64,000 nucleotides of DNA, from NCBI GenBank assembly GCA_963721335.1, contig CAVRIV010000008.1, positions 1,116,001-1,180,000 of the forward strand. Direction: 5' to 3'. The DNA is from CAVXDY01 sp963721335 (GTDB taxonomy: Bacteria > Actinomycetota > Thermoleophilia > Miltoncostaeales > Miltoncostaeaceae). How positions within the stretch are numbered: the first letter of the stretch is position 1; the number at the start of each line of letters is the position of its first letter. Positions 7,249 to 18,110 of this stretch are shown piece after piece. A program made the translations under genes and the position numbers. The notes under the pieces are model-generated. The model worked only from the letters and a program-made list of their open reading frames with translations, was not told the DNA's origin and ran no database searches.

Positions 7249-9160
7249 GACACGCCGGCCGCCTCCGCGACCAGCTCGGCGGCCAGCTCGTGCACCGTGC
7301 TGGCCCCGCGGTCGGCGCCGTGCCGGGCCCGCACCGCGACCATGCCCCGCCTCGAGCTCCTTGTCGCCCACCACCAGCAGGTAGGGGATCTTGGCCAGCT
7401 CGCCGTCGCGGATCCGCCGCCCCACCGACTCGGAGCGCCCGTCCACCTCGACCCGCAGCCCCGCGGCCCGCAGCCGCTCCCGCACCGACTCCGCGTACTC
7501 GGCGTGGCGGTCGGACACCGGCAGCACGCGCGCCTGCTCGGGCGCCAGCCAGAGCGGGAAGTCGCCGCCGGTGTTCTCGATCAGGATCCCGAGGAAGCGC
7601 TCGATGGAGCCCGTGACGGCGCGGTGGATCATCACCGGCCGCTCCTCGGCGTCCTCGGCGGTGATGTAGGCCAGGTCGAACCGCTCGGGCATGTAGAAGT
7701 CGAGCTGACAGGTGCCGAGCTGCCACGAGCGGCCCATCGTGTCGGTGACGTGGAAGTCGATCTTCGGCCCGTAGAAGGCGCCGTCGCCCTCCTTCAGCTC
7801 GTGGGGGCGGTCGCCCAGGGCCGCCGCGCAGGGCCTCCTCGGCGGCGTCCCACATCTCCGGGCTGCCGACTGGCCTTCTCCGGGCGCGTCGCGAGCTTGG
7901 TGACGACGTGCTCGAAGCCGAAGCGCGCGTAGAAGCGGTCGGTGAGGTCGAGGACCGCCCGAACCTCCTCCTGCACCTGGTCGAGGCGGCAGAAGATGTG
8001 GGCGTCGTCCTGGGTGAAGGCGCGCACCCGGAAGAGGCCGTGGAGCACGCCCGACAGCTCGTGGCGGTGGACGTGGCCGAACTCGGCGTAGCGCAGCGGC
8101 AGCTCGCGGTAGCTGTGCCGGCGGCTGCGGTAGACCAGGCACGCGCCCGGGCAGTTCATGGGCTTCACCGCGAACCCCTGGCCGTCGATGTCGGTGAAGT
8201 ACATGTGCTCGCGGTAGTGGTCGTAGTGGCCGCTGCGCCGCCAGAGCTCGTCGGACGAGGATCGTCGGGCGTCTGGATCTCGGCGTAGTCCATGCGCCGC
8301 AGCTCCTCGCGCACGGCCTCCTTGATCGCGTTGACGATCACCATCCCGTTGGGCAGGAAGAACGGGAAGCCCGGCCCGGCGTCGTCGAAGTGGAAGAGCT
8401 CGAGGTCGCGCCCCACCCGGCGGTGGTCGCGGGCCCGCGCCTGCTCCAGCCGCTCGAGGTGCTCCTCCAGCTCCTTCGGAGGTGGGGAAGGCGGTGGCGT
8501 AGATGCGGGTGAGCTGGGGGTTCTTCTCGCTGCCGCGCCAGTAGGCGCCGGCCACCGAGAGGAGCTTGACGGAGCCGATGCGCCCGGTGTCGGACAGGTG
8601 CGGGCCCCGGCACAGGTCCACGAAGTCGCGCTGGCGGTAGAGCGACACCTGGGTCTCGCCCTGGCGGGCCAGCTCCTCGACCTGATCGACCTTGTAGACC
8701 TCCCCGCGCTCGGCGAAGAACGCCCGCGCGTCCTCGATGCTCATCACCGTGCGCTGGAAGGGCGCCTTCGACGCCACGATGCGCGCCATCTCGGCCTCGA
8801 TGTCCGGGAAGTCCTCCTCGCGTGAGCGGCCGCGGGAGATCGAAGTCGTAGTAGAAGCCGTCCGCGATCGGCGGGCCGAAGCCGAGCTTGGTGCCGGGGA
8901 TCAGGCTCTGGACGGCCTCGGCCATGACGTGCGCCGCCGAGTGGCGCATCACGTACAGGTAGTCGTCGCCGCTCTTCGGGCGTGACCATCTGGATGGCGT
9001 CGCCCTCGTGCAGGGGCCGGGCCAGGTCGCGCAGCTCGTCGCCCACCCGCACGGCCACCGCGGCCTTCGCCAGGCCCGGACCGATGGCCGCCGCGGCGTC
9101 GTGGCCGCTGGCCCCCTCGGGCAACTCCAGGGGGCTGCCGTCGGGAAGGGTCACGGTCAT
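7245..9160 (-). CDS. thrS: Threonyl-tRNA synthetase (several frame breaks)
   Basis: Charges tRNA-Thr. It starts at ATG 9160 with a TGS domain (MTVTLPDGSPLELPEGASG). The editing domain follows (MRHSAAHVMAEAV with the HxxxH zinc motif, then DLCRGPHLSDTG), and the class II core with motif 2 (FGHVHRHELSGVLHGLFRVR), the zinc-site MNCPG and FTQDDAHIFC. The C-terminus is the anticodon-binding domain (APEQARVLPVSD, GDGELAKIPYLLVVGDKE). Total length fits the usual 635-640 residues once extra bases are removed. The pieces lie in all three frames. One break reads ACG-C-GAG at about 8825-8832, i.e. AC{G,C} before GAGGAGGAC (TEED). An essential gene broken this often must be a consensus artefact. Confidence 0.92.
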
Positions 9161-9246
9161 CGCGCGGGCATGGTACCAACGGCCCTGCCGGCCCCGGCGA
9201 CCCCGACGGGGTTGTCGGCCCGGCGCCTGCGGGCAATGATCGGGTG

Positions 9247-9727
9247 ATGCTGGCGCGCTTCCTCTACACCCCGACCGGCCGGATCCGGGCAGCGCCGGAT
9301 GATCGTCGTGGTCGCGGGGGCGATCGTGTTCGCGATCTTCGGGAGCTTCCTCCTGGTGCTCACGCCCGTGATCGGGGGCGACCACGAGGGAATGCAGACG
9401 GCCTGGGTGCTCTTCTCGGTCTTCCTCCTCAAGTTCCCGCTGGTCTCGCTGCTGTGGTGGTTCATCGCCCGCAACAAGGAGTGGCCGGTGCGCCCGCCCA
9501 AGTGGAGCGAGGAGGAGACGCGGGAGATCATGCGCTACCTGGTGAGCGAGGCCGACCGGTCGGTGACGCTGCCGGACGCGCCCGCGCGGCTCGCCTACCT
9601 GCAGCGCGAGGCGTGGAACGTGGCCGACCGCGTCGGCGGCGAGCTCAAGGTCGACGCGGTCAACGTGGCGCTCCACATCGACCAGCTCCTGCAGCAGCCG
9701 CGCCCGCGGCGCACGCCCCGGCGCTGA
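9247..9727 (+). CDS. Small membrane protein with two helices, unknown function
   Basis: About 159 residues starting MLARFLYTPTGRIRA. An extra base at 9291/9292 (GC{A,G} before CGC CGG ATG) separates this start from the main frame MIVVVAGAIVFAIFGSFLLVL; collapsing it joins them. Two membrane helices lie in the first 70 residues, followed by a cytoplasmic helical domain (WSEEETREIMRYLVSEAD) and a conserved-looking LQREAWNVADRVGGELKVDAVNVAL (two strings joined here for position). Family not recognised. Divergent from thrS. Confidence 0.7.
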
Positions 9728-9737
9728 CGCCGCGCCG

Positions 9738-10317
9738 GTGGCGTCCGCGCCCCACGCCGAGCTCCTGACGGAGGGGGTCGCCGCCGACGGCGCCGCCTAC
9801 CGGGCGCTCTTCGGCGGACGGCCCGACGAGGCGCGGGAGCGGCTGCGCGAGGCCGCCGCGCTCTACCGCCGGTCGTGGGAGCTGGCGCCGCCGCGCAGCT
9901 TCGGCCGCCTGGTGGCGTACCTGAAATCGGCGGTGCTCGCGGGCGACGCGACGGACGCCGCCGCCTACGTGAGAGATGCGCTGGGCGGTGCCTGCGACTC
10001 GCCCACCTCCTGCTACGCCCTGGCGCTGGCGGCCCTCGTCGCCGGCGACGATGCCGTCGCCGCGCGGCGCGGCGGAGAGCATGCGCGAGGGCGACGGCGC
10101 CTTCGATCGCGCGGCCGAGGCGCTGGCGGCCCTGGCCGCCGGAGACGGGGAGCGCTACCGCCGGGCCGTGGGCGCGATCGTGCGGGACTTCGAGGGCCGC
10201 GACGCGCATCTCACCGGCGTGCCGGTCGCGGACACCGCGATGCTGATGGAGGCACTCGCGCGGCCCCGGGGCCTCGCCGCCGACCCGCCGTCGCCCCTCA
10301 TTCCCGCCGGCGTCTAG
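9738..10317 (+). CDS. Hypothetical soluble helical repeat-like protein
   Basis: About 192 residues after removing one extra base near 10063 (GC{C,G} CGC). It begins at GTG 9738 (VASAPHAELLTEGVAADG) and is alanine-rich and helical throughout, with segments such as DEARERLREAAALYRRSWELA resembling tetratricopeptide-like helices. No signal peptide, no catalytic motif. Starts 11 bases after the previous gene, so probably in the same transcript. Function unknown. Confidence 0.6.
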
Positions 10318-10545
10318 GAGCTCGGCGGGCCGGTACCGGGGATCGAGGAACCCGAGCGAGCCGTCGCCGAACCGGATCGCCTCGGCGCGGTCGCCGCCGG
10401 GCAGCACCACCGTCACGCGCCAGGTCATCCCCGGCAGGCCGCCCATGGGACGCACCTCGTCCACGCTCTCCACCACCCCGATCACCCGGCCGCGCCCCAG
10501 CACCTCGAGCTCGAGCGGCCGGCCGACCTCCACCGGCTCGCTCAT
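10314..10545 (-). CDS. Small basic-acidic protein, paralogue of upstream gene
   Basis: About 76 residues from ATG 10545 (MSEPVEVGRPLELEVLGRG). It contains VIGVVESVDEVRPMGG, WRVTVVLPGGDRAEAIRF and LGFLDPRYRPA, which align with the protein encoded immediately upstream. The frame as written runs on into the opposite-strand gene; one extra base in GC{C,G} would give the stop RPASS at 10314, which I prefer. All beta-strand-like, no membrane segment. Unknown family. Confidence 0.5.
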
Positions 10546-10745
10546 GCCACCCGGTGGCGGGGGTCCAGGAACGCGAGCCGTGCCCGGCCGCGCTTGATCC
10601 CCTCGGCCGTCGTGCCGTCGGGCAGCCGCAGCGTGACCCGCCAGGCCAGCCCCCGGACGCCCTCCTGCACCAGCTCGTCCACGCGCTCCACCACGCCCGT
10701 CACGTGGCCCAGGCCCAGCACGAACATGGGGACGCGCTCGCCCAC
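10542..10745 (-). CDS. Small protein of unknown function, first of a tandem pair
   Basis: 67 residues from GTG 10745 (VGERVPMFVLGLG). Shares with its neighbour the pattern G-V-V-E-x-V-D-E-(L/V), W-R-V-T-(L/V)-x-L-P-x-G and FLDPR(H/Y)R. Its stop overlaps the next ATG (ATGA). Lies just after a NarL-type response regulator, in the same direction. Possibly a single-domain beta protein; family not recognised. Confidence 0.6.
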   Translation of the reverse strand: MGERVPMFVLGLGHVTGVVERVDELVQEGVRGLAWRVTLRLPDGTTAEGIKRGRARLAFLDPRHRVA

Positions 10746-10756
10746 GGGAGGCGGGC

Positions 10757-11430
10757 TCAGGCGTCCGCCTCGCCGGGCTGGACGAACCCGGTCTCGTAGG
10801 CCAGCACCACGGCCTGGATGCGGTCGCGCAGGCCGAGCTTGGAGAGCATCCGCGCGACGTGGGTCTTGACCGTGGCCTCGCTCACGACCAGCGTCGCCGC
10901 GATCTCGGCGTTCGAGAGGCCGCGCGCCACCAGCCGCATCACCTCGCGCTCGCGGTCGGTGAGCTCGGAGAGCGCGCCGCGCGGCCGGCCGCCCGGGCGG
11001 CGGGCGGCGCACGAAGTCCTCGATCAGGCGCCGGGTGAGCGCCGGCGCCAGGAGCGCGTCGCCGGCCGCCACCACCCGCACCGCGTTGACCAGCTCCTCG
11101 CGGCGCACGTCCTTCAGCAGGAACCCGCTCGCCCCGGCCTTCATCGCCTCGTAGACGTAGTCGTTCTCGTCGAAGGTGGTGAGCATCAGGACCCGCGGGC
11201 GCCGCGTCGCCGTCGGCCACCAGGCGCCGGGTGGCCTCGATGCCGTCGACCTCCGGCATGCGGATGTCCATCAGCACGACGTCGGGGCGCAGCTCGCGGC
11301 AGCGCTCGATCGCCTCGCGGCCGTCGGCCGCCTGCCCGATCACCTCGATGTCCTCCTGGGCGTCGAGGATCATCCCGAAGCCGTCGCGCACGAGCGCCTG
11401 GTCGTCGGCGATCAGGACGCGGATGCTCAC
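10757..11430 (-). CDS. NarL/FixJ-family response regulator (two extra bases)
   Basis: About 223 residues. The receiver domain starts at GTG 11430 with SIRVLIADDQALVRDGF (acidic pocket), phosphoacceptor D in PDVVLMDIRMPEVDG, then MLTTFDENDYVYEAMKAGASGFLLKD. The LuxR-type helix-turn-helix follows (ELTDREREVMRLVARGLSNAEIA, then SEATVKTHVARMLSKLGLRD). One break is CC{C,G} before CGG GTC CTG; the second lies before the HTH domain. Locus length modulo 3 equals two, matching two extra bases. Its GTG overlaps the stop of the upstream histidine kinase, its cognate sensor. Confidence 0.9.
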
Positions 11431-12595
11431 GCCGGCCCCGGCTCGACGCGGCAGGCGCGCCCGCAGGACGAAGCCGCCCTCGCGGCCGCGGGCCCGGCGT
11501 CGAGCTCGCCGCCGAAGAGCGCCACCCGCTCGCGCATGCCCACCAGGCCGTGGCCCCCCGTTCGGCGCCCGGGTCGTGGCCGCGGCCGTCGTCGCTCACC
11601 CGGAGCTCGAGCTCGCGCTCGCCGTAGCTCACCACCACCTCGGCCCGGGCCGGGCCCGGCGTGCTTGAGGGCGTTGGTGAGGCCCTCCTGCACGATGCGG
11701 TAGGCGGAGAGGTCGATCCGGGCGGCAGCGGCCGCGGCTCGCCCTCCACCCGCACCTCCACGGGCAGGCCCGCCGCCGCGCACGCTCGCCGACGAGCGCG
11801 TCCAGGCCCGCGAGCCCGGGCTGGGGCGCGAGGGCCGGGCCCTCGTCGGCCATCTCGCGCAGGACGCCGAGCATGCGCCGCAGCTCGGTGAGCGCCGAGC
11901 GCCCGGTCTCCTGCACCGCCTCGAGCGGACGGCGCGCCCGCTCGGGGTCGCCGTCGAGCATCGCCTCGGCCGCCTCCGCCTGCACCACCATGACGCTGAG
12001 GCTGTGGGCGACCACGTCGTGCATCTCGCGCGCGAGGCGGGCGCGCTCCTCGGCCACGGCCGCCCGGGCCTCGGTCTCGCGCTCGCGCTCGAGCCGCGCG
12101 GCGCGCTCCTCGAGCTCCGTCCGTCCGCAGGGTGCGCTGCGCGGAAGGCGAGCCCGATGAGCCACGCGACGGTGGCGATCGCGCAGACCGACAGAGCGTC
12201 GCCCGGATCCCCGTCCGGGTCCACGGCCGACCACGATCACGATGACGCCCATGAGGAGCGCCCAGCCGGCGAGCGCCCCGGGCGGTGAACCCCTGCAGCC
12301 CGAAGACGGCCCCGAGCACCAGCACCAGCAGGACGCTGGTCACCGAGTCGGCGATCGAGTTCGGAGCGATGAGGGCCTGGGCGATGACGGCGACGCCCGC
12401 GAACGGCGGGCGCCGCGAACGGGAACCGCCGCCGCGCGAGCACCGGGAGGGTCCACAGGGCGGGGCCCACGACGAGCAGCCGCTGTCGGTCCGTCGATCT
12501 CCGTCGGCGACCCACATCTCGATCTCCGCGAGCACGAAGAGGAGCAGGACGATGGCGTCGAGACCGTGGCGCTCGACGAAGCGACGGAACCTCAT
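11427..12595 (-). CDS. Sensor histidine kinase, HisKA_3/NarX type (many frame breaks)
   Basis: Begins MRFRRFVERHGLDAIVLLLF, with several membrane helices in the first third (SVTSVLLVLVLGAVFGL, VCAIATVAWLIGLAF). The dimerisation and phosphoacceptor region reads LAREMHDVVAHSLSVMVVQ, whose H is the phosphorylation site. The ATPase domain has RIVQEGLTNALKHAGP (N box), VSDDGRGHDPG (G1) and GHGLVGMRERVALFGGEL. Pieces are spread over three frames at roughly every 60-150 bases, as in the neighbouring ABC genes. Forms a two-component system with the coupled response regulator and is divergent from an ABC exporter it may control. Confidence 0.85.
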
Positions 12596-12812
12596 GCGCC
12601 GACGGTACCCGGCCCCGCGGGCGACGGCGTCGGCCGCGCGGATGGTGCGGGTCATCTCTCGGGGATGACGCCGCGCGCCGCGAGGGGGAGCCGCGGGCGC
12701 CGCAGGACCATCCCCGCGGCCGCGCCGGATCGGGCGCGCGGCCGATGGCGCGGCGCGCGGCGCCGCCATAGCGTCGCCGTCATCAGCACCCACACCCTCC
12801 AGGAGGCTCCCA
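12596..12812. promoter_or_regulatory. Divergent promoter region between kinase and ABC exporter
   Basis: 217 bases between two divergently transcribed units. It carries a clear Shine-Dalgarno AGGAGG at 12801-12806 for the GTG at 12813. No operator repeat is obvious. A two-component system facing an ABC/FtsX exporter is a common self-regulating arrangement, so a binding site for the regulator is expected here. Confidence 0.45.
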
Positions 12813-13601
<789 letters not shown>

Positions 13602-13605
<4 letters not shown>

Positions 13606-16189
13606 CCTGGGTCGCCCTCAAGAGCCTGGTCGAGCGCCGCACCCGCGCCGTCCTCACCGCCCTGGCCATCGTGCTGGGCGTGGCCATGATCGCCGGCAGC
13701 TTCATCCTCACCGACACCATCGATCGTGCCTTCACCACCATCTTCAGCAGCTCGTACACCCAGACCGACCTGGTCGTGCGCGGCAAGCCGGTGGTCGCCG
13801 ACTCCATGCGCGGGCGCCCCCACGGTCCCCGCGTAGCTCCTGCCCGAAGGTCGCGCGCGCTGCCCGGCGTGGCCGCCGCGTCCGGCGGCAGCCTGGTCGA
13901 CTTCTCCGGCACCGGGAACAACGCCAAGCTGATCGACCGAGGACGGCAAGGTCATCACGCGGCGACAACCCGAGCTTCGGCTTCGGCGTCGACCCGTCCC
14001 AGCCGCGCTTCAACCCCCTCGACGCTGGCCGAGGGCTCCTGGGCCGCCGGGCCCGGACCAGGTCGTCATCGACGTCAGCACCGCCGGGGACAACGGCTTC
14101 GCCGTCGGCGACCGGGTCGGGCGTCGCGTCGGACGGCCCCGTCCGCACCTTCACCGTCACCGGTCTCGCCCGCTTCGGCGACGTCGACTCCATCGGCGGC
14201 GCGACGATCGCGGTCTTCGACGTCCCGACCGCCCGCACGGTGCTCGGCAAGACCGGCTTCGACGCCATCCAGGTCGCCGACGAAGCCCGGCGTCTCCCCG
14301 GCGCGAGGTGGAGCGGGCGCATCGCGCCCGCTGCTGCCCGCCACCGCCGAGGTCAAGACCGGCGACGAGCAGGCGCGGAGCGACCAGGCCGGTCGTCTCG
14401 GAGTTCATCACGTTCATCCGCGGCTTCCTGCTCGCGTTCGGCGGGATCGCGCTGTTCGTGGGCGCCTTCGTGATCTTCAACACCCTCTCGATCACCGTGG
14501 CCCAGCGCTCGCGGGAGCTGGCCACGCTGCGCACCCTCGGCGCCTCGCGCCGGCAGGTGCTCCGCTCGGTGATCGCCGAGGCCGGCATCATCGGCCTCGC
14601 GGCCTCGCTGGTCGGGCTCGGGCTCGGCTACGGCCTGGCCAAGGGGCTGTCGGCGCATCTTCCGCAGCGTCGGGGCCGACCTGCCGCAGGCGCGACACGG
14701 TCTTCGAGACGCGCACGGTCGTCGTCTCGCTGGTCGTGGGCACCGTCGATCACCCTGCTGGCCGGCGTCATCCCGGCCATCCGGGCGACCCGGGTCCCCC
14801 CGATCGCCGCCGTCCGCGAGGGCGCCGTGCCGGCCGGCGGGCGCGGGTCGCGCGCTCCGCCGCTGTTCGCGCTCGCTCACGATCGGCCTCGCGGCCGCGC
14901 TGCTGGTGCACGGGCTGATGGCCGACGGGCTGGACGCCGAGGAGCGGCTGCTGAGCTTCGGCGGCGGCACCCTGGCCCTCTTCATCGGGACGGCGATCGT
15001 CTCGTCCCGGCTCGTCCGGCCGATCGCCGCCCTGGTGGGCTGGCCGATCGCCCGGCTGGGCGGCGCGGCCGGCGGCCTGGCCCGCGAGAACGCGGTCCGC
15101 AACCCCGCCCGCACGGCCTCCACCGCGGCGGCCCTGATGATCGGCCTCGCGCTGGTCACCTTCGTCTCCGTCGCTCGGCGCCGGCCTGCTCGACTCGTCG
15201 CGCTCGGCCGTCTCGGAGCAGGTCGCGGCCGACCACGTCGTGACCTCGTCGAACGGCTGGGAGGTCGTCCCGCCCGCCGTCGGCCGCGAGCTGTCGGCCT
15301 GCCGGCGTGGGCACGGTCTCGAGCGTCCGCGGGGACCAGGGCCTCGTCGCGGGCTCCAGCGAGACGGTCGAGCGGCGTCGACGCGGCCACCATCGGCGAC
15401 ACCTACCGGTTCACCTGGAGCGACGGCTCGGACGCCGCGCTCTCCACCCTCGACTCGCGGCGGCGCGATCCTCGCTGAAGGGCTTCGCGGAGGACCACGA
15501 CCTGGGCGTGGCGGACCCGGTCGCCATCGTCACCCCCTCCGGCGACGACGCTGCGCCGCACGGTGACGGGCATCTACGACCCGCCGGAGATCGCCCCGCT
15601 GCTGGGCGCCGCGGTGGTCTCGCAGACGGCCTTCGACTCGGCCTTCCCGCGGGCGAAGGACATCTACACCTTCGTGGACGCGCCGGACCGGCGACGTCCG
15701 CGGACATCGCGGCCGCGCTGAAGCGGTTCCCCGACACGAAGGTCGAGCACCACCGCGGCCTTCGCCAATGACTACGCGAGCGACCTCGAGATGATCCTCA
15801 CCCTGCTCTACGTGCTGCTCGCCCTCTCGGTGGTGGTCAGCCTGTTCGGGATGGTCAACACGCTGGTCCTCGCGGTGCACGAGCGCACCCGTGAGCTCGG
15901 GATGCTGCGCGCGGTCGGGATGACCCGCCGCCAGGCCCGGAGGATGGTGCGGGGCGAGAGCATCGTCACCGCCCTCATCGGCGCGGCGCTCGGGCTGCCG
16001 CTCGGCATCGCGATGGCCGCCCTCGTGACCCACTCGCTCTCGGACTTCGGGCGTGGAGCTGGTGCTGCCGGTCGGGACGCTGGTCGCCTTCGCGGTCGTC
16101 GGCCGTGCGTGGCCGGCGTGGTGGCCGCGGTCGCGCCGGCCCGCCGCGCCTCCCGCCTCGACGTCCTGCGGGCGCTGCAGTACGAGTAG
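13602..16189 (+). CDS. FtsX-like ABC permease with two FtsX domains (many frame breaks)
   Basis: About 850 residues. ATG 13602 overlaps the ATPase stop. N-terminal helix AVLTALAIVLGVAMIAGSF, a large external MacB-PCD-like domain, then the first FtsX core (FITFIRGFLLAFGGIALFVGA; RSRELATLRTLGASRRQVLR). A second half repeats this: ARENAVRNPARTASTAAALM, external domain, then VHERTRELGMLRAVGMTRRQ, ending LDVLRALQYE. Exports lipids, lipoproteins or peptides, or transmits signals across the membrane; substrate unknown. More than fifteen frame breaks occur. All those I worked through fit paired alternative bases, including an apparent in-frame TAG near 13834. Confidence 0.88.
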
Positions 16190-16215
16190 CCCACCGTTCG
16201 ATCAGTGATGCACGC

Positions 16216-16245
16216 GTGAACCCCCTGTAAAGCCAGGGGGTTCAC
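16216..16245. terminator. Intrinsic-type terminator after the ABC exporter
   Basis: Perfect 12-base-pair stem GTGAACCCCCTG / CAGGGGGTTCAC with loop TAAAGC, 26 bases after the permease stop. The flank contains AATTCGCCAAATTTCG, locally AT-richer than the surroundings. Confidence 0.75.
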
Positions 16246-16304
16246 GTGCGAATTCGCCAAATTTCGATTGCAGAGTGGGGGTCCGGACGGCAGGATCCCT
16301 CGGC

Positions 16305-16766
16305 GTGTCCACGAACCCCTCGCCCGTGACCGCGACGCCCACCCACGACGACGCGCCGCCCCGGCGGAGCTCGTCTCGCGGAGGGCGCCGCGAGCGCGTC
16401 CCCAACTGGGCCAAGGCGGCCGGCCTCGCCGTGCTGCTCGCCGCGATCACCCTGCTGCTCCTGACGCCGGGGGCGGCGGCCCTGTCGGCGGCCTGCGTGC
16501 TGGCCGGGGCGGCCGCGGTGACCTTTCCGCTGGCGCTTCCCCGCCGCTCGGACGGCGGCGCGCTCTCCGGCCTCCGCTCCTCGGCCTCGCGGGGCGCCGA
16601 CGACCTCTCTCGCGGGCTGCGCCGGGTTCAGCGCGCCGTGCGGCGCACCGTCCGCTCCGCCCGCCACGGACTGGAAGAGCGGGGCGAGACCGTGCCGGCG
16701 ATCGCCCTGATCATCGTGAGCATCGTGACCTGGGGCGCGATCGCCCTGGCGGTGCTCAGCAGGTGA
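16305..16766 (+). CDS. Small membrane protein upstream of GH63-like gene
   Basis: 153 residues from GTG 16305 (VSTNPSPVTATPTHDD). A disordered basic N-terminus precedes a tight helical pair (AAGLAVLLAAITLLLLTP and AALSAACVLAGAAAVTFPLAL), an arginine-rich amphipathic stretch, and a C-terminal helix (ETVPAIALIIVSIVTWGAIAL). The family is not recognised. Its stop overlaps the next gene's GTG (GTGA), so the two proteins are translationally coupled. Confidence 0.65.
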   Translation: MSTNPSPVTATPTHDDAPPRRSSSRGGRRERVPNWAKAAGLAVLLAAITLLLLTPGAAALSAACVLAGAAAVTFPLALPRRSDGGALSGLRSSASRGADDLSRGLRRVQRAVRRTVRSARHGLEERGETVPAIALIIVSIVTWGAIALAVLSR

Positions 16767-18001
16767 CCTCCACGACCGGGGGGCTGCGGGATGCGGCCGC
16801 TCGGTTGCTTCGGGCCAACTGGCGCGAGGGGCGCACGTCCGAGGGCGTGCCGTACGGCTACACGCTGCCCGACCCGGTCAAGTTCCCGGACCAGTTCCTG
16901 TGGGACTCGTGCCTGATCGCGGTGGCCTGGAGCCGCATCGACCCGGCGCGCGCCCGCACGGAGCTGCGCACCCTGCTCGCCTCCCAGCGCCCGGACGGCC
17001 ACGTGGGCCACACGACCTTCTGGGCCGCCCCGGTGCGCCTGAGCCGCGCCCTCACCTACAACGTCATCCGGCGCTCCGACCGCAGCACCTCAACGATCCA
17101 ACCCCCGCTGATCGCCTGGGCCTGGGCCGAGGTGGCCGACCGTTCGCCCGACGATCCGGGGTTCCGCGCCGAGGGCCTGCCGGCCCTGCGCCGCTACCAC
17201 GATTGGCTCGAGCGGGAGCGGGCCGACGACGACGGGCTGCTCGGGATCCTCCAGCCGGACGAGTCGGGGCTCGACGCGACGCCGGTCTACGACCGCCCGC
17301 TGGGCTGGCGCGCGCATCCCCGCCTCGGTTTCCTGCTGATGCTGCGCGCGAACCGCCAGTCCGGCTTCTCGTACCGCCGCGCGCTGGCCGAGGACCGCTT
17401 CCACGCCATCGACCCGCTGGTCAACACGGCCTGGGCGCTCGCCTGGGAGGGGATGGCCCGCCTGGGCGAGGCGGGCGCGCGGGAGCGGGCGGCCCGGATC
17501 ACGGCCGCCATGATCGCCCGGCTGTGGGACCCGGCCGACGACCTCTTCCACCCGCGCGGCCCGCGCGACGAGCCGTTGCGCGTGTCCACCTGGGCCGGCC
17601 TCGCCCCGCTCGCGCTGCCCGCGCTGCCCCAGGAGATCGGCCGCCGGCTGATCGAGGACCACGTGCTGGACACGCGCCGCTACTGGCTGCCCGTCCCGGT
17701 GCCGAGCGTGAGCGCCGAGGAGCCGAGCTTCCGCCGCGGCGAGACCGGGTGGCCGCTGCGGCGCTACTGGCGCGGGCCGACCTGGCTCTTCGCCACCCGC
17801 TTCGTGCTGGACGGGCTGCTGCGCCTGGGCTACGACGCGCAGGCCGCCGAGCTCGTGCGCCGCACCTCCGACCTGGTGATGCGCGAGGGCTTCCGCGAGT
17901 ACTACGACCCGTTCAGCGGCCACGGGATGGGGGGCCGCGCCTTCTCGGTGAGCGCGATCGCGCTCGACTGCGCGATGCGGGTCGAGTCGAAGGCCGCCTG
18001 A
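16763..18001 (+). CDS. Glycoside hydrolase, GH63/GH15-like (alpha/alpha)6 barrel
   Basis: 412 residues from a coupled GTG. The pattern KFPDQFLWDSCLIAVAWSRI near residue 40-60, SFSYRRALAEDRF (approximate), the pair WPLRRYWRGPTWLF and the final EYYDPFSGHGMGGRAFSVSA are typical of GH63-family mannosylglycerate or glucosylglycerate hydrolases and related glycogen-debranching-like enzymes. No signal peptide, so cytoplasmic. It may recycle a compatible solute such as glucosylglycerate; substrate assignment is inference. Locus frame is intact. Confidence 0.75.
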   Translation: MTSTTGGLRDAAARLLRANWREGRTSEGVPYGYTLPDPVKFPDQFLWDSCLIAVAWSRIDPARARTELRTLLASQRPDGHVGHTTFWAAPVRLSRALTYNVIRRSDRSTSTIQPPLIAWAWAEVADRSPDDPGFRAEGLPALRRYHDWLERERADDDGLLGILQPDESGLDATPVYDRPLGWRAHPRLGFLLMLRANRQSGFSYRRALAEDRFHAIDPLVNTAWALAWEGMARLGEAGARERAARITAAMIARLWDPADDLFHPRGPRDEPLRVSTWAGLAPLALPALPQEIGRRLIEDHVLDTRRYWLPVPVPSVSAEEPSFRRGETGWPLRRYWRGPTWLFATRFVLDGLLRLGYDAQAAELVRRTSDLVMREGFREYYDPFSGHGMGGRAFSVSAIALDCAMRVESKAA

Positions 18002-18027
18002 CCCGGGGCCAATCGGCCGTCGTGGGT

Positions 18028-18103
18028 ACGGCCACTTGGCCGTTGTGCGTGCGGCCACTTGCGTGCGGCCACTTGGCCGTCGTGCGCACGGCCAAGTGGC
18101 CGC
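18028..18103. repeat. Short repeat cluster with a perfect 16-bp hairpin
   Basis: The decamer CGGCCACTTG occurs three times directly (about 18029, 18052, 18066) and once inverted (to 18102). The last direct and the inverted copy form a perfect 16-base-pair stem (18065-18080 with 18088-18103) with loop CGTGCGC. GGCCGTCGTG or GGCCGTTGTG recurs between copies. It sits between convergent genes and just ahead of a second hairpin. Confidence 0.75.
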
Positions 18104-18110
18104 GAGAACC

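Noticed and set aside
7245..9160. Programmed ribosomal frameshifting in thrS and other essential genes
   Set aside because: Breaks are numerous, lack slippery heptamers and structures, and occur in many unrelated genes. They fit paired alleles.
9595..10313. Extension of the 10314-10545 protein leftward to 9595
   Set aside because: The extension is antisense to a plausible plus-strand gene and low-complexity; a paired base gives a stop at 10314.
18028..18103. CRISPR array
   Set aside because: Repeats are only 10 bases with irregular spacing and one inverted copy; no spacers of constant length and no cas genes in the window.
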